64,000 bases of DNA. Origin: CAVPMN01 sp963706425 (lineage in GTDB: Bacteria; Actinomycetota; Acidimicrobiia; Acidimicrobiales; Acidimicrobilacustridaceae). Below are positions 56,888 through 64,000 of the stretch, piece by piece. The stretch is from positions 1,798,001 through 1,862,000 of the forward strand of contig CAVPMN010000020.1 in NCBI GenBank assembly GCA_963706425.1, written 5' to 3'. Positions within the stretch are counted from its first letter, which is position 1. Every line of letters starts with the position of its first letter. The position numbers and the translations under genes are program-made. The notes beneath the pieces are model-generated. The model made no database searches, was not told the DNA's origin, and saw only the letters and a list, made by a program, of their open reading frames with translations.

Positions 56888-59575
56888 GTGACCGAGACGA
56901 TCGACCGGCTCGGGTTCGACGAGGAGATCGAGCGGTCGGCCGCGCCCGTCCTCGTGCGCGCGTCGCTGTCGCGGCTGGTCGAGGGCACGCCCGAGCTCGC
57001 CGATCGTTTGGTCGATGACGTCGCGTTGCGGCGCACCCTGGTGGCTGTGATTGCGGCGAGCCGGTCGATGGCTCGCTTCGTCGAAGCCCACCCGGTCGCG
57101 ATCGATCAGCTCGCCCAGCTCGACCGACGAGTCCCGGTCGACAATGCCACCCCGGAGGCGCTCGTCGCGTGGAAGCACCGCGAGTATCTGCGGCTCGCGG
57201 CACGCGACCTCGTCGGGATCGACCAGCTCGAGCAGACAGGGGCAGGGCTGGCTCAGCTGGCCCGCGACGTGCTCGAGTCGGCCTGTCTCATCTCGGGGGC
57301 CGACCGACTCGCGGTGATCGGCATGGGCAAGCTGGGCGGCGACGAGCTCAACTACTCGAGCGACATCGACATCCTGTTCGTCGGTGAGGGCCGCCGTGAC
57401 GAGCTCGACCCGCAGGCGCGGCAGGTCGTCGCGGTGGCCCGACAGTGCTTCCGCGTCGACGTCAACCTGCGGCCCGAGGGACGCGACGGCCCCCTGGTCC
57501 GCACCCTCGACTCCTACGAGGCCTACTGGGACCGGTGGGCCGAGCCGTGGGAGTTCCAGGCGCTGGTGAAGGCGGTGCCGGTCGCCGGTGACGCTGCGCT
57601 CGGTCGACGGTGGCACGACACCGCCCAACGATGGCTGTGGTCGCGACCGTTCCACGCCGACGACCTGCGCTCACTGCGGGCGATGAAGCGACGCACCGAG
57701 CTCGAGGTGGCCAAGAAGGGGCTCACCGATCGCGAGCTCAAGACGGGTCCGGGTGGCATCCGCGACATCGAGTTCACCGTGCAGCTCCTCCAGCTGGTGC
57801 ACGGGCACAGCGACGCCGACCTGCGGTCGCCCAACACGCTCGCCACGCTCGCCGAGCTCGCCGAGGCCGACTACGTCGACCAAGCCGATGCCGACAGCCT
57901 CTCGGAGGCCTACCGCTTCCTACGCCTGGCCGAGCACCGATTGCAGCTCGTCGACGAGCAACAGGTGCACACGCTGCCCACCGACACCGTGGCGCTCGAC
58001 CAGTTGGCGAGGGTGATGGCCTACCGCGATGCTCCCGAGGGCGACGCGGTCGAGCTGATGCGGCGCGACCTGAAGCGGCACCAGGTGAGCGTGCGCTCGG
58101 TGCACGAGCGGGTGTACTTCCGTCCGCTGCTCGAGGCGTTCGCCGGCACGACCGGTGCGATCAGTCCCGATGCGGCGGTCGAGCGCCTCACCGCGTTCGG
58201 CTTCACCGACGCCAAGCGCACGCAGGCCGCGGTGAAGGAGCTCACCCGTGGGTTGAACCGTTCGAGTCGGCTCATGCAGCAGCTGCTGCCGCTGCTGCTC
58301 GACTGGTTGTCGGCGGCTCCCGATCCCGATCTCGGCCTGCTCATGTTGCGCAACCTGCTGGGCAGCACCGAGCGCTCACGCCTGATCATCGAGGCGTTCC
58401 GCGACTCGGCCGAGGTCGCGCAACGACTCTGCATCCTGGCCGGAACGAGTCGCATGCTCGGCGACATCGTCACCCACAACCCCGACCTCGCGGCCCGGCT
58501 CCCCCACGAAGAGCGCCTGCAGACGATGCCCCGCGACGAGCTGGTCGCCAGCGGGCGCAAGTCGGTCGGATGGCGCGACGCCCGACGCGATCAGCACGAC
58601 AGCCTGCGGCGTTGGAAGGATCGTCACCTGCTCGGCATCGCGGCGCGTGACGTCTTCGACCACTCGCCCGTCGAGGTGGTGGGTGCCGACCTCACCCGGC
58701 TGGCGGAGGCGACGCTCGAGGTGGCGCTGGCCGAGCTCGACCCGCAGATCCCGTTCGCCATCATCGGCATGGGACGCCTCGGCGGGGGCGAGCTGAGCTA
58801 TGCCAGCGACCTCGACCTGATCTTCGTGCACGAGGGCCGAGGCGCCAACGGGGTCGAAGAGGCCAACCGGCTGGCCACGTCGATCCTGCGCTTCGTCGGC
58901 GGGAGCACACCGGCCGAGCGGGTGTTCGAGATCGACGCCGACCTACGCCCCGAGGGCAAGCAAGGACCGCTGGCGCGCAGCTTCGACGGGTTCCTCGCCT
59001 ATTGGCGCGACTACGCGCTCACGTGGGAGCGCCAGGCCATGACCCGCGCCCGCCCGGTCGCCGGCGACCTCGACCTGGGCCGTCGCCTGCTGGACGAGCT
59101 CGACGACCGGATCTGGGGGACCGGGCTCACCGGCGAGGAGGTGCTCGAGATCAGACGCATGAAGGCCCGCATCGAAGGCGAGCGTCTGCCTTCCGGTGAC
59201 GACGCCCGCTTCCACCTCAAGCTCGGTAGGGGCTCGCTCTCCGACATCGAGTTCACCGCGCAGCTGCTGCAGCTGCAGTCGGGGGTGCGGGCCCCGGGCA
59301 CCACCGAGGCGTTGCGAGCGCTCGAGGCCGCCGACGTGCTGATGCCCGACGACGCCGACGTGCTCGCCGAGGCCTACCGGTTCTGCGAGCGCGTGAGGAA
59401 CCGGTGGTTCCTGGTCAACAGCGGACCGAGCGACTCACTGCCCACCCAACCCGAGCCGCTGCTGTGGCTGTCGCGTTCGCTCGACACCACGCCGGCCGAG
59501 CTGCGCGACGAGTACCGCCGGGTCACCCGCCGAGCCCGTCGGGTCGTCGAACGCGTCTTCTACGGCCAGGACTGA
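56888..59575 (+). CDS. glnE: Glutamine synthetase adenylyltransferase/deadenylase
   Basis: Bifunctional enzyme that adds or removes AMP on a GSI tyrosine. The 895-residue protein has two nucleotidyltransferase domains, each with G-G-x12-DxD: GMGKLGGDELNYSSDIDILF (near 140) and GMGRLGGGELSYASDLDLIF (near 630), joined by a regulatory helical region. GTG start at 56888. The neighbouring GSI gene keeps the target tyrosine motif. Confidence 0.96.
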   Translation: MTETIDRLGFDEEIERSAAPVLVRASLSRLVEGTPELADRLVDDVALRRTLVAVIAASRSMARFVEAHPVAIDQLAQLDRRVPVDNATPEALVAWKHREYLRLAARDLVGIDQLEQTGAGLAQLARDVLESACLISGADRLAVIGMGKLGGDELNYSSDIDILFVGEGRRDELDPQARQVVAVARQCFRVDVNLRPEGRDGPLVRTLDSYEAYWDRWAEPWEFQALVKAVPVAGDAALGRRWHDTAQRWLWSRPFHADDLRSLRAMKRRTELEVAKKGLTDRELKTGPGGIRDIEFTVQLLQLVHGHSDADLRSPNTLATLAELAEADYVDQADADSLSEAYRFLRLAEHRLQLVDEQQVHTLPTDTVALDQLARVMAYRDAPEGDAVELMRRDLKRHQVSVRSVHERVYFRPLLEAFAGTTGAISPDAAVERLTAFGFTDAKRTQAAVKELTRGLNRSSRLMQQLLPLLLDWLSAAPDPDLGLLMLRNLLGSTERSRLIIEAFRDSAEVAQRLCILAGTSRMLGDIVTHNPDLAARLPHEERLQTMPRDELVASGRKSVGWRDARRDQHDSLRRWKDRHLLGIAARDVFDHSPVEVVGADLTRLAEATLEVALAELDPQIPFAIIGMGRLGGGELSYASDLDLIFVHEGRGANGVEEANRLATSILRFVGGSTPAERVFEIDADLRPEGKQGPLARSFDGFLAYWRDYALTWERQAMTRARPVAGDLDLGRRLLDELDDRIWGTGLTGEEVLEIRRMKARIEGERLPSGDDARFHLKLGRGSLSDIEFTAQLLQLQSGVRAPGTTEALRALEAADVLMPDDADVLAEAYRFCERVRNRWFLVNSGPSDSLPTQPEPLLWLSRSLDTTPAELRDEYRRVTRRARRVVERVFYGQD

Positions 59576-59598
59576 CCGGCAGCCTTCACAGCTCTACG

Positions 59599-59645
59599 AA
59601 ATCGGTGCGTGAAACACCCGCATGGGTGGTTTCCCGCACCGATTT
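59599..59645. terminator. Long imperfect hairpin after glnE
   Basis: AAATCGGTGCG (59599-59609) pairs perfectly with CGCACCGATTT (59635-59645); the inner TGAAACACCC and GGGTGGTTTC also pair with small bulges around GCAT. The A/T ends give a T-run on both strands, so it can terminate glnE and the opposite acetyltransferase relic. Confidence 0.75.
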
Positions 59646-59662
59646 GGCTGGGTGGCGAACGG

Positions 59663-60204
59663 CTACCACGGGTCGCCCGGCCGTGCCTCGCAGACGATGG
59701 GTGCTGGTGAGATCGATGCTCGAGCGCTGCGGGCCGAACCGCAGCACCATGACGCGTCGTCATCGTCGGGTGTGTGCTGCAGCTGCAGGTCGCGGGTCAC
59801 GCACGAACGTGGGGCCGCGCCAGCGCTCCCAACCCGAGGTCGCTCGTAGAACGCATGGCTGCCCGTCGACAACGCGCCCAGCTCGTAGTCACGCTGGATG
59901 ATGGCGTCGATCTCTTTCATCGCCAGCCGCCGAGCCCTGTGTGTCGCCTCGCCGGCGCCGTGGCGACCCCCTCGACGTAGCCGGCGCGATACGTCACCGC
60001 TCCCACCTCGATCGGTCGCGACACCACCGAGGCGTGTGCGATGACACGTCGTCGTCGATGGACGACCACGTGAGAGCCCCCGAAGGCGTGCCCCCAGTCG
60101 TCGTCTGAGAAGTCGCCGTCGAACACGTCGACGAGCATGGCGCGAATCTCCACCAGCAACCCCACCGATGCGTCCGAGCTGAAGAACGCCTCGGTGCGGA
60201 CCAT
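59663..60204 (-). pseudogene. Aminoglycoside 2'-N-acetyltransferase-like (AAC(2')-I) pseudogene
   Basis: The first 85 codons match the chromosomal AAC(2')-I GNAT family: FDGDFSDDDWGHAFGGSH, IAHASVVSRPIEV and AGYVEGVATAP. After HTGLG the frame is lost (base missing near 59925), and later pieces occur in different frames: AMKEIDAIIQRDYELGALST, then GWERWRGPTFVRDPRP, then TPDDDDA, MVLRFGPQ and finally CEARPGDPW, where the family ends. At least four indels in 540 bp mean no full-length product. Either a decayed gene or a patch of poor sequence; the density here exceeds that in any other gene of the window. Confidence 0.8.
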
Positions 60205-60297
60205 CCGACCAGCCTGGCTCCGTCATCCGTCTGGACCACTTCAGCGGTGGGCAACCGTTGCCCGCAACGGTCTGGCGCTGCGAACCGGCACTCCACG

Positions 60298-61722
60298 TCA
60301 GATGTCGTAGTAGAGGGCGAACTCGTAGGGGTGGGGACGCAGGCGGATGGCGTCGATCTCCTGGGTGCGCTTGTAGTCGACCCAGGTCTCGATGAGGTCG
60401 TCGGTGAACACGCCGCCCACCTTCAGGAAGTCCTGGTCGGCCTCGAGCGCGTCGAGCGCCTCTTCGAGCGACGACGGCACCTGCGGCACCTGGGCCAGCT
60501 CCTCGGGCGGCAGGTCGTAGAGGTCCTTGTCGACCGGCGCCGGCGGCTCGATGCGGTTCTGCACGCCGTCGAGACCGGCCAGCATCATCGCCGAGAACGC
60601 CAGATAGGGGTTGGCCGTGCTGTCGGGGCAACGGAACTCGACCCGCTTGGCCTTCGGGCTCTGCTGGGCGAGCGGGATGCGGCACGACGCCGACCGGTTG
60701 CGCTGGCTGTAGACCAGGTTCACCGGCGCCTCGTAGCCGGGCACCAGACGCTTGAAGCTGTTGGTGGTGGGGTTGGTGAACGCGATCACCGCCCGGGCGT
60801 GGTGCAACAGGCCACCGATGTACCAACGGGCCATGTCGGACAGCCCGGCGTAGCCGCTCTCGTCGTAGAACAGCGGCTCTCCGCCCTTCCACAGCGACTG
60901 GTGGGTGTGCATGCCGGAGCCGTTGTCCTCGAACAGCGGCTTGGGCATGAACGTGAGGGTCTTGCCCGCCTGCCACGCCACACCCTTCAGGATGTACTTG
61001 AAGGTCATGAGCTGATCGGCCTGATCGAGCAGCGTCGAGAAACGGATGCCGATCTCGCCCTGCCCGCCGCTCGCCACCTCGTGGTGGTGCAGCTCGGTCT
61101 CGATGCCGATGTCGTGCAGCGCCACCGACATGTCGGAGCGCAGATCCTGGTAGTGGTCCATCGGCGGCACCGGGAAGTAGCCCTGCTTGGTGCGCGGCTT
61201 GTAGGAGAGGTTCGGGCCCTCGTCGGCGCCGGTGTTCCAGATGCCCTCGACCGAGTTGACGTAGTAGTACGACTCGTTGCCCTTCGTGTCGAAGCGCACG
61301 TCGTCGAACACGAAGAACTCCGACTCCGGGCCGAAGTACGCCGTGTCGGCGATGCCCGTCGAGCGCAGATAGGCCTCGGCCTTCTGAGCCACGTAGCGCG
61401 GATCGCGCGTGTAGCTCTCGCCGGTGACCGGATCGGCCACGAAGCAGTGGATGACCGCGGTCTTGCGCTTCATGAACGGGTCGATGTAGCAGGTGTTCGG
61501 ATCGGCGACGAGCACCATGTCCGACTCTTGGATCTGCTGGAAACCACGCACCGACGAGCCGTCGAAACCGTGGCCGTCCGTGAAGTGCTCCTCGCCGAGC
61601 AGCTTCGCCGGGATGGTGACGTGCTGCATGATGCCGGGCAGGTCCGAGAAGCGCAGGTCGACGAACTCGCACTCCTCATCCGAGACGTAGGACAGGACTT
61701 CATCTGGGGTTCGTTCCTGCAC
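60298..61722 (-). CDS. glnA: Type I glutamine synthetase
   Basis: Makes glutamine from glutamate, ammonia and ATP; dodecameric GSI-beta. The 474-residue protein shows HGFDGSSVRGF, PESEFFVFD, NGSGMHTHQSLWK, FTNPTTNSFKRLVPGYEAP and EFRCPDSTANPYLAF. The adenylylation Tyr is present in DKDLYDLPPEE, so the nearby GlnE should control it. GTG at 61722 follows AGGAG at a spacing of about 5. Confidence 0.97.
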   Translation of the reverse strand: MQERTPDEVLSYVSDEECEFVDLRFSDLPGIMQHVTIPAKLLGEEHFTDGHGFDGSSVRGFQQIQESDMVLVADPNTCYIDPFMKRKTAVIHCFVADPVTGESYTRDPRYVAQKAEAYLRSTGIADTAYFGPESEFFVFDDVRFDTKGNESYYYVNSVEGIWNTGADEGPNLSYKPRTKQGYFPVPPMDHYQDLRSDMSVALHDIGIETELHHHEVASGGQGEIGIRFSTLLDQADQLMTFKYILKGVAWQAGKTLTFMPKPLFEDNGSGMHTHQSLWKGGEPLFYDESGYAGLSDMARWYIGGLLHHARAVIAFTNPTTNSFKRLVPGYEAPVNLVYSQRNRSASCRIPLAQQSPKAKRVEFRCPDSTANPYLAFSAMMLAGLDGVQNRIEPPAPVDKDLYDLPPEELAQVPQVPSSLEEALDALEADQDFLKVGGVFTDDLIETWVDYKRTQEIDAIRLRPHPYEFALYYDI

Positions 61723-61810
61723 GGTTTCTCCTCTTGGTGGATCAGGCGTTTGGACCAGTAGAACGAGCGGCAAGCGGCACCAGAGTGGCTGCCGCCCGGA
61801 CACTAGCGGC

Positions 61811-61843
61811 CCGTCCGGTGCCCGTTCCTTGGGCACCGGACGG
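61811..61843 (-). terminator. Hairpin between GSII and GSI genes
   Basis: A perfect 13-bp stem, CCGTCCGGTGCCC (61811-61823) with GGGCACCGGACGG (61831-61843), 7-base loop. It lies 50 bp after the GSII stop and 89 bp before the GSI start, separating the two transcripts. Confidence 0.75.
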
Positions 61844-61893
61844 CTCGCCAGATGGGGTGCGAGACCGCGCCGGGCACGGCGCGGGGAACAGAC

Positions 61894-62893
61894 TCAGGCG
61901 AGGGCGCTGCAGCAGGTCTCGACGATCAGACGGGTGACCGTGTAGGGATCGCAGTTCGAGTTCGGGCGCCGATCCTCGATGTAGCCCTTCTGGTCGACGT
62001 CGACCTGCCACGGGATGCGCACCGACGCGCCGCGGTTCGACACGCCGTAGCTGAACTCGGTCCACGGAGCGGTCTCGTGCAGGCCGGTGAGCCGCCGTTC
62101 GACGCCGGGGCCGTAGTTGGTGATGTGCTCCTCGGCGTTCTTCCCGAGCGCCTCACACGCCGTGATGATCGCGTCGTAGTTCTCGCGCATCTTGTTGGTG
62201 GAGAAGTTCGTGTGCGCGCCGGCACCGTTCCAGTCGCCGGGCATCGGCTTCGGATCGATCGTGACCGCCACGTTGAAGTCCTCGGCGACGCGGTAGAGCA
62301 GCCAGCGCGCCAGGTAGAGCTCGTCGCGCGACCTGCGGCGGACCGGCCGGGCCGATCTGGAACTCCCACTGGCCCATCATCACCTCGGCGTTGGTGCCCG
62401 AGATGGCGAGGCCGGCGTCCATGCACGCCTTGGTGTGGGCCTCGACGATGTCGCGCCCCCAGATCTCGTCGGCACCGACACCGCAGTAGTAGGGCCCCTG
62501 CGGACCGGGGAAGCCGCCCTGCGGCCAGCCGAGCGGGTGACCGTTCTGCAGGAACGTGTACTCCTGCTCGATGCCGAACCACGGCTCCTGGTCGGCGTAC
62601 TTCTCGGCCGCCGCCGCACACGCGGCGCGGGTGTTGGTGGGATGCGGCGTCATGTCGGTGAGCAGCACCTCGCACATCACGAGCTTGTCGTCGCCACCGC
62701 GGATCGGGTCGGGGCAGACGTAGACCGGGCGCAGCACGCAGTCGGAGTTGGCGCCGGGCGCCTGGTTGGTGCTCGAGCCGTCGAAGCCCCAGATGCCGGG
62801 CTCGTCACCGTCGGCGATGATCTTGGTCTTCGAGCGCAGAAGCGGGCTCGGCTCGGTGCCATCGATCCAGATGTACTCGGCCCTGTAACTCAC
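61894..62893 (-). CDS. Type II glutamine synthetase (single frameshift)
   Basis: A GSII, the short eukaryote-like form also found in Streptomyces and rhizobia. AEYIWIDGTEP, GFDGSSTNQAPG, FGIEQEYTFLQ, GPYYCGVGADEIWGRDIVEA, then in a second frame DPKPMPGDWNGAGAHTNFST, EHITNYGPGVERRLTG and RGASVRIPWQV. One extra base near 62323-62330 separates IGPAGPPQVA from DELYLARWLLYRVAEDFN; corrected length 332 residues. GTG at 62893 follows GAGGAG. It lacks the GSI adenylylation site, so GlnE should not control it. Confidence 0.93.
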
Positions 62894-63046
62894 GGTGTCT
62901 CCTCGTGACGGTGCGGCGTTGATGTCCGACTGCCTCTCGGCGAGAGGCGGGACCGCCGGCGACGGTTGCGTGCGCGGACCCGGGACCGCAGGGATCCGCG
63001 GGGCCGCTGGGCACACTTCCAGGAGGCTGTTACCCGGCCTTTTCTC

Positions 63047-63067
63047 TAATGTGAACGCTATGTGAAC
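63047..63067. promoter_or_regulatory. TGTGAAC direct repeats between divergent glutamine synthetase genes
   Basis: TGTGAAC occurs at 63050-63056 and 63061-63067, 11 bp apart, one helical turn. TAATGT (63048-63053) could be a -10 for the right-hand gene. The 11-bp spacing recalls GlnR half-sites but the bases do not match the GTNAC consensus well. A nitrogen regulator site is possible, not shown. Confidence 0.35.
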
Positions 63068-63117
63068 TGGAATCGGGCCGATTCCCGTTGGTCCGGCCCG
63101 GTGTAAACATGCTGCCC

Positions 63118-64000
63118 ATGGAACGCCAGCAGGACTACGTACTGCGCACCGTCGAAGAGCGAGGGGTGCGCCTGATCCGCCTCTGGTTCACCGACGTGCT
63201 CGGCCAGCTCAAGTCGGTCGCCATCTCCCCCGCCGAGCTCGAGAACGCCTTCGAGGAGGGCATGCACTTCGACGGCTCGGCGATCGACGGGTTCAGCCGG
63301 GTGCAGGAGAGCGATGTGCTCGCCACCCCCGACCCGAACACGTTCGAGCTGCTCCCCTGGGGTGATCGCGACGACGTCTCGGGACGCATGTTCTGCGACA
63401 TCCTCAACCACGACGGCACCCCGTTCGAAGGCGACCCGCGCCAGGTGCTCAAGCGCAACCTCGACCGGGCGCGCGAGAAGGGCTTCTCGTTCATGGTCGC
63501 CCCCGAGATGGAGTTCTTCTACTTCCGCGACGGTGACCCGTCGCATCCCCCGCAGGCGCTCGACTCGGGCTCCTACTTCGACCTCACCACCGCCGATGTC
63601 GCCAGCGATCTCCGCAAGCGCACGTTGCAGGTGCTCGAGGCCATGGGCATCCCGATCGAGTACTCGTTCCACGAGGATGCGCCCAGTCAGCACGAGATCG
63701 ACCTGCGCTACACCGACGCGTTGAGCATGGCCGACAACGTCATGACGTTCCGCCTCATCGTGCGCGAGATCGCACTCGAGCAGGGCGCGTACGCCACGTT
63801 CATGCCCAAGCCGTTGGCCGGCGTGCAGGGATCGGGCATGCACACCCACATGTCGTTGTTCGAAGGCGACAGCAACGCGTTCCACGAGCCGGGCGACGCG
63901 TACGGGCTGTCGAAGGTGGCGCGTGGCTTCATCGCCGGGCTGCTCATGCACGCCGGCGAGATCACCGCGGTCACCAACCAGCTCGTCAACTCCTACAAGC
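63118..64000 (+). CDS. GlnA2-like type I glutamine synthetase (cut by right edge)
   Basis: 294 residues of a GSI. The start ERQQDYVLRTVEERGVRLIR and WFTDVLGQLKSVAISPAELE match M. tuberculosis GlnA2; further on are HFDGSAIDGFSRVQESD, APEMEFFYF, EDAPSQHEIDLRY and GSGMHTHMSLF. This is a GSI-alpha-like form; some relatives act as gamma-glutamylpolyamine synthetases. The open frame continues past the end with NSYK. ATG at 63118 is preferred; an in-frame ATG at 63109 is possible. Confidence 0.93.
   Translation, partial: MERQQDYVLRTVEERGVRLIRLWFTDVLGQLKSVAISPAELENAFEEGMHFDGSAIDGFSRVQESDVLATPDPNTFELLPWGDRDDVSGRMFCDILNHDGTPFEGDPRQVLKRNLDRAREKGFSFMVAPEMEFFYFRDGDPSHPPQALDSGSYFDLTTADVASDLRKRTLQVLEAMGIPIEYSFHEDAPSQHEIDLRYTDALSMADNVMTFRLIVREIALEQGAYATFMPKPLAGVQGSGMHTHMSLFEGDSNAFHEPGDAYGLSKVARGFIAGLLMHAGEITAVTNQLVNSYK

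Noticed and set aside
63001..63117. A classical GlnR operator in front of the GlnA2-like gene
   Set aside because: The 11-bp spacing fits but the half-site bases (GTGAA) do not match GTNAC/GAAAC; kept only as a weak regulatory candidate.

Overview
This 64-kb window is very GC-rich (about 70 percent by eye) chromosomal DNA from a high-GC actinobacterium, most likely of class Acidimicrobiia (Iamia/Ilumatobacter-like); that placement is inferred from protein character, not from a marker gene. Features pointing to actinobacteria are a SigR/RsrA pair with mycothiol-type zinc anti-sigma residues, LppM, a DUF2342 metalloprotease, an F420-type nitroreductase, GlnE next to three glutamine synthetases, a lysine-tailed TopA, and the helicase/Tad 'secretion neighborhood'. 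The gene order follows the Mycobacterium tuberculosis stretch radA-clpC-coaX-panD-panC-DUF2520-folK-folB-folP-folE-hpt-tilS-Rv3626c-holB-topA-helicase-tad-HAD (roughly Rv3585 to Rv3661, recalled from memory), with ftsH missing between folE and hpt. It is therefore mostly a core region rather than an island.

Layout. 1-7.7 kb: radA (cut by the left edge), an SRPBCC protein, lppM, clpC, a polyprenyl synthetase, and a DUF4097/class III cyclase pair. 7.8-12.3 kb: two tandem peptide-type substrate-binding lipoproteins without permeases, and an alpha/beta hydrolase. 12.3-19.5 kb: a minus-strand cofactor operon (DUF2520, panC, panD, nadB, nadC, coaX) ending in an SDR and an acyltransferase-like gene that both lack their usual catalytic residues. 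19.5-21.3 kb: a KefB-type antiporter with its KhtT-like regulator. 21.2-27.8 kb: sigR-rsrA, a 48-residue membrane protein, a DUF2342 protease, tilS, hpt, folE, folP, a phosphatase-like protein with Cys changed to Gln, folB and folK. 28-43 kb: phytanoyl-CoA dioxygenase, F420-type protein, tRNA-Thr(CGU), a PAS-PAS-GAF-GGDEF-EAL protein, holB-tmk-MFS, topA, bfd-bfr under a possible iron box, a cupin, an acyl-CoA dehydrogenase and nhaA. 42.6-51.4 kb: an anti-sigma/STAS pair, the DUF1998 helicase, a Tad/Flp cluster and a HAD phosphatase. 51.4-55 kb: a primary-type sigma factor, a monooxygenase-like protein and a coupled three-gene cassette with two ferritin-like proteins. 55-64 kb: nadE, glnE, a wrecked aminoglycoside 2'-acetyltransferase, and three glutamine synthetases (GSI, GSII and a GlnA2-like GSI cut by the right edge).

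Nine conserved genes each carry one single-base frameshift (polyprenyl synthetase, folK, hpt, DUF2342, phyH, GGDEF/EAL, helicase, tadE, GSII). Their number and their presence in housekeeping genes suggest assembly or sequencing indels, so they are annotated as genes. The acetyltransferase has several indels and is called a pseudogene. Intergenic spaces are short (none above 300 bp) and often hold imperfect palindromes of about 50 bp, some of which look like one dispersed family.

The best candidates for undescribed biology are the paired ferritin-like cassette (52980-55054), the inactive-looking phosphatase coupled to folP (22120-22629), and the SDR/acyltransferase pair joined by a duplicated TGATG junction (12353-14012).
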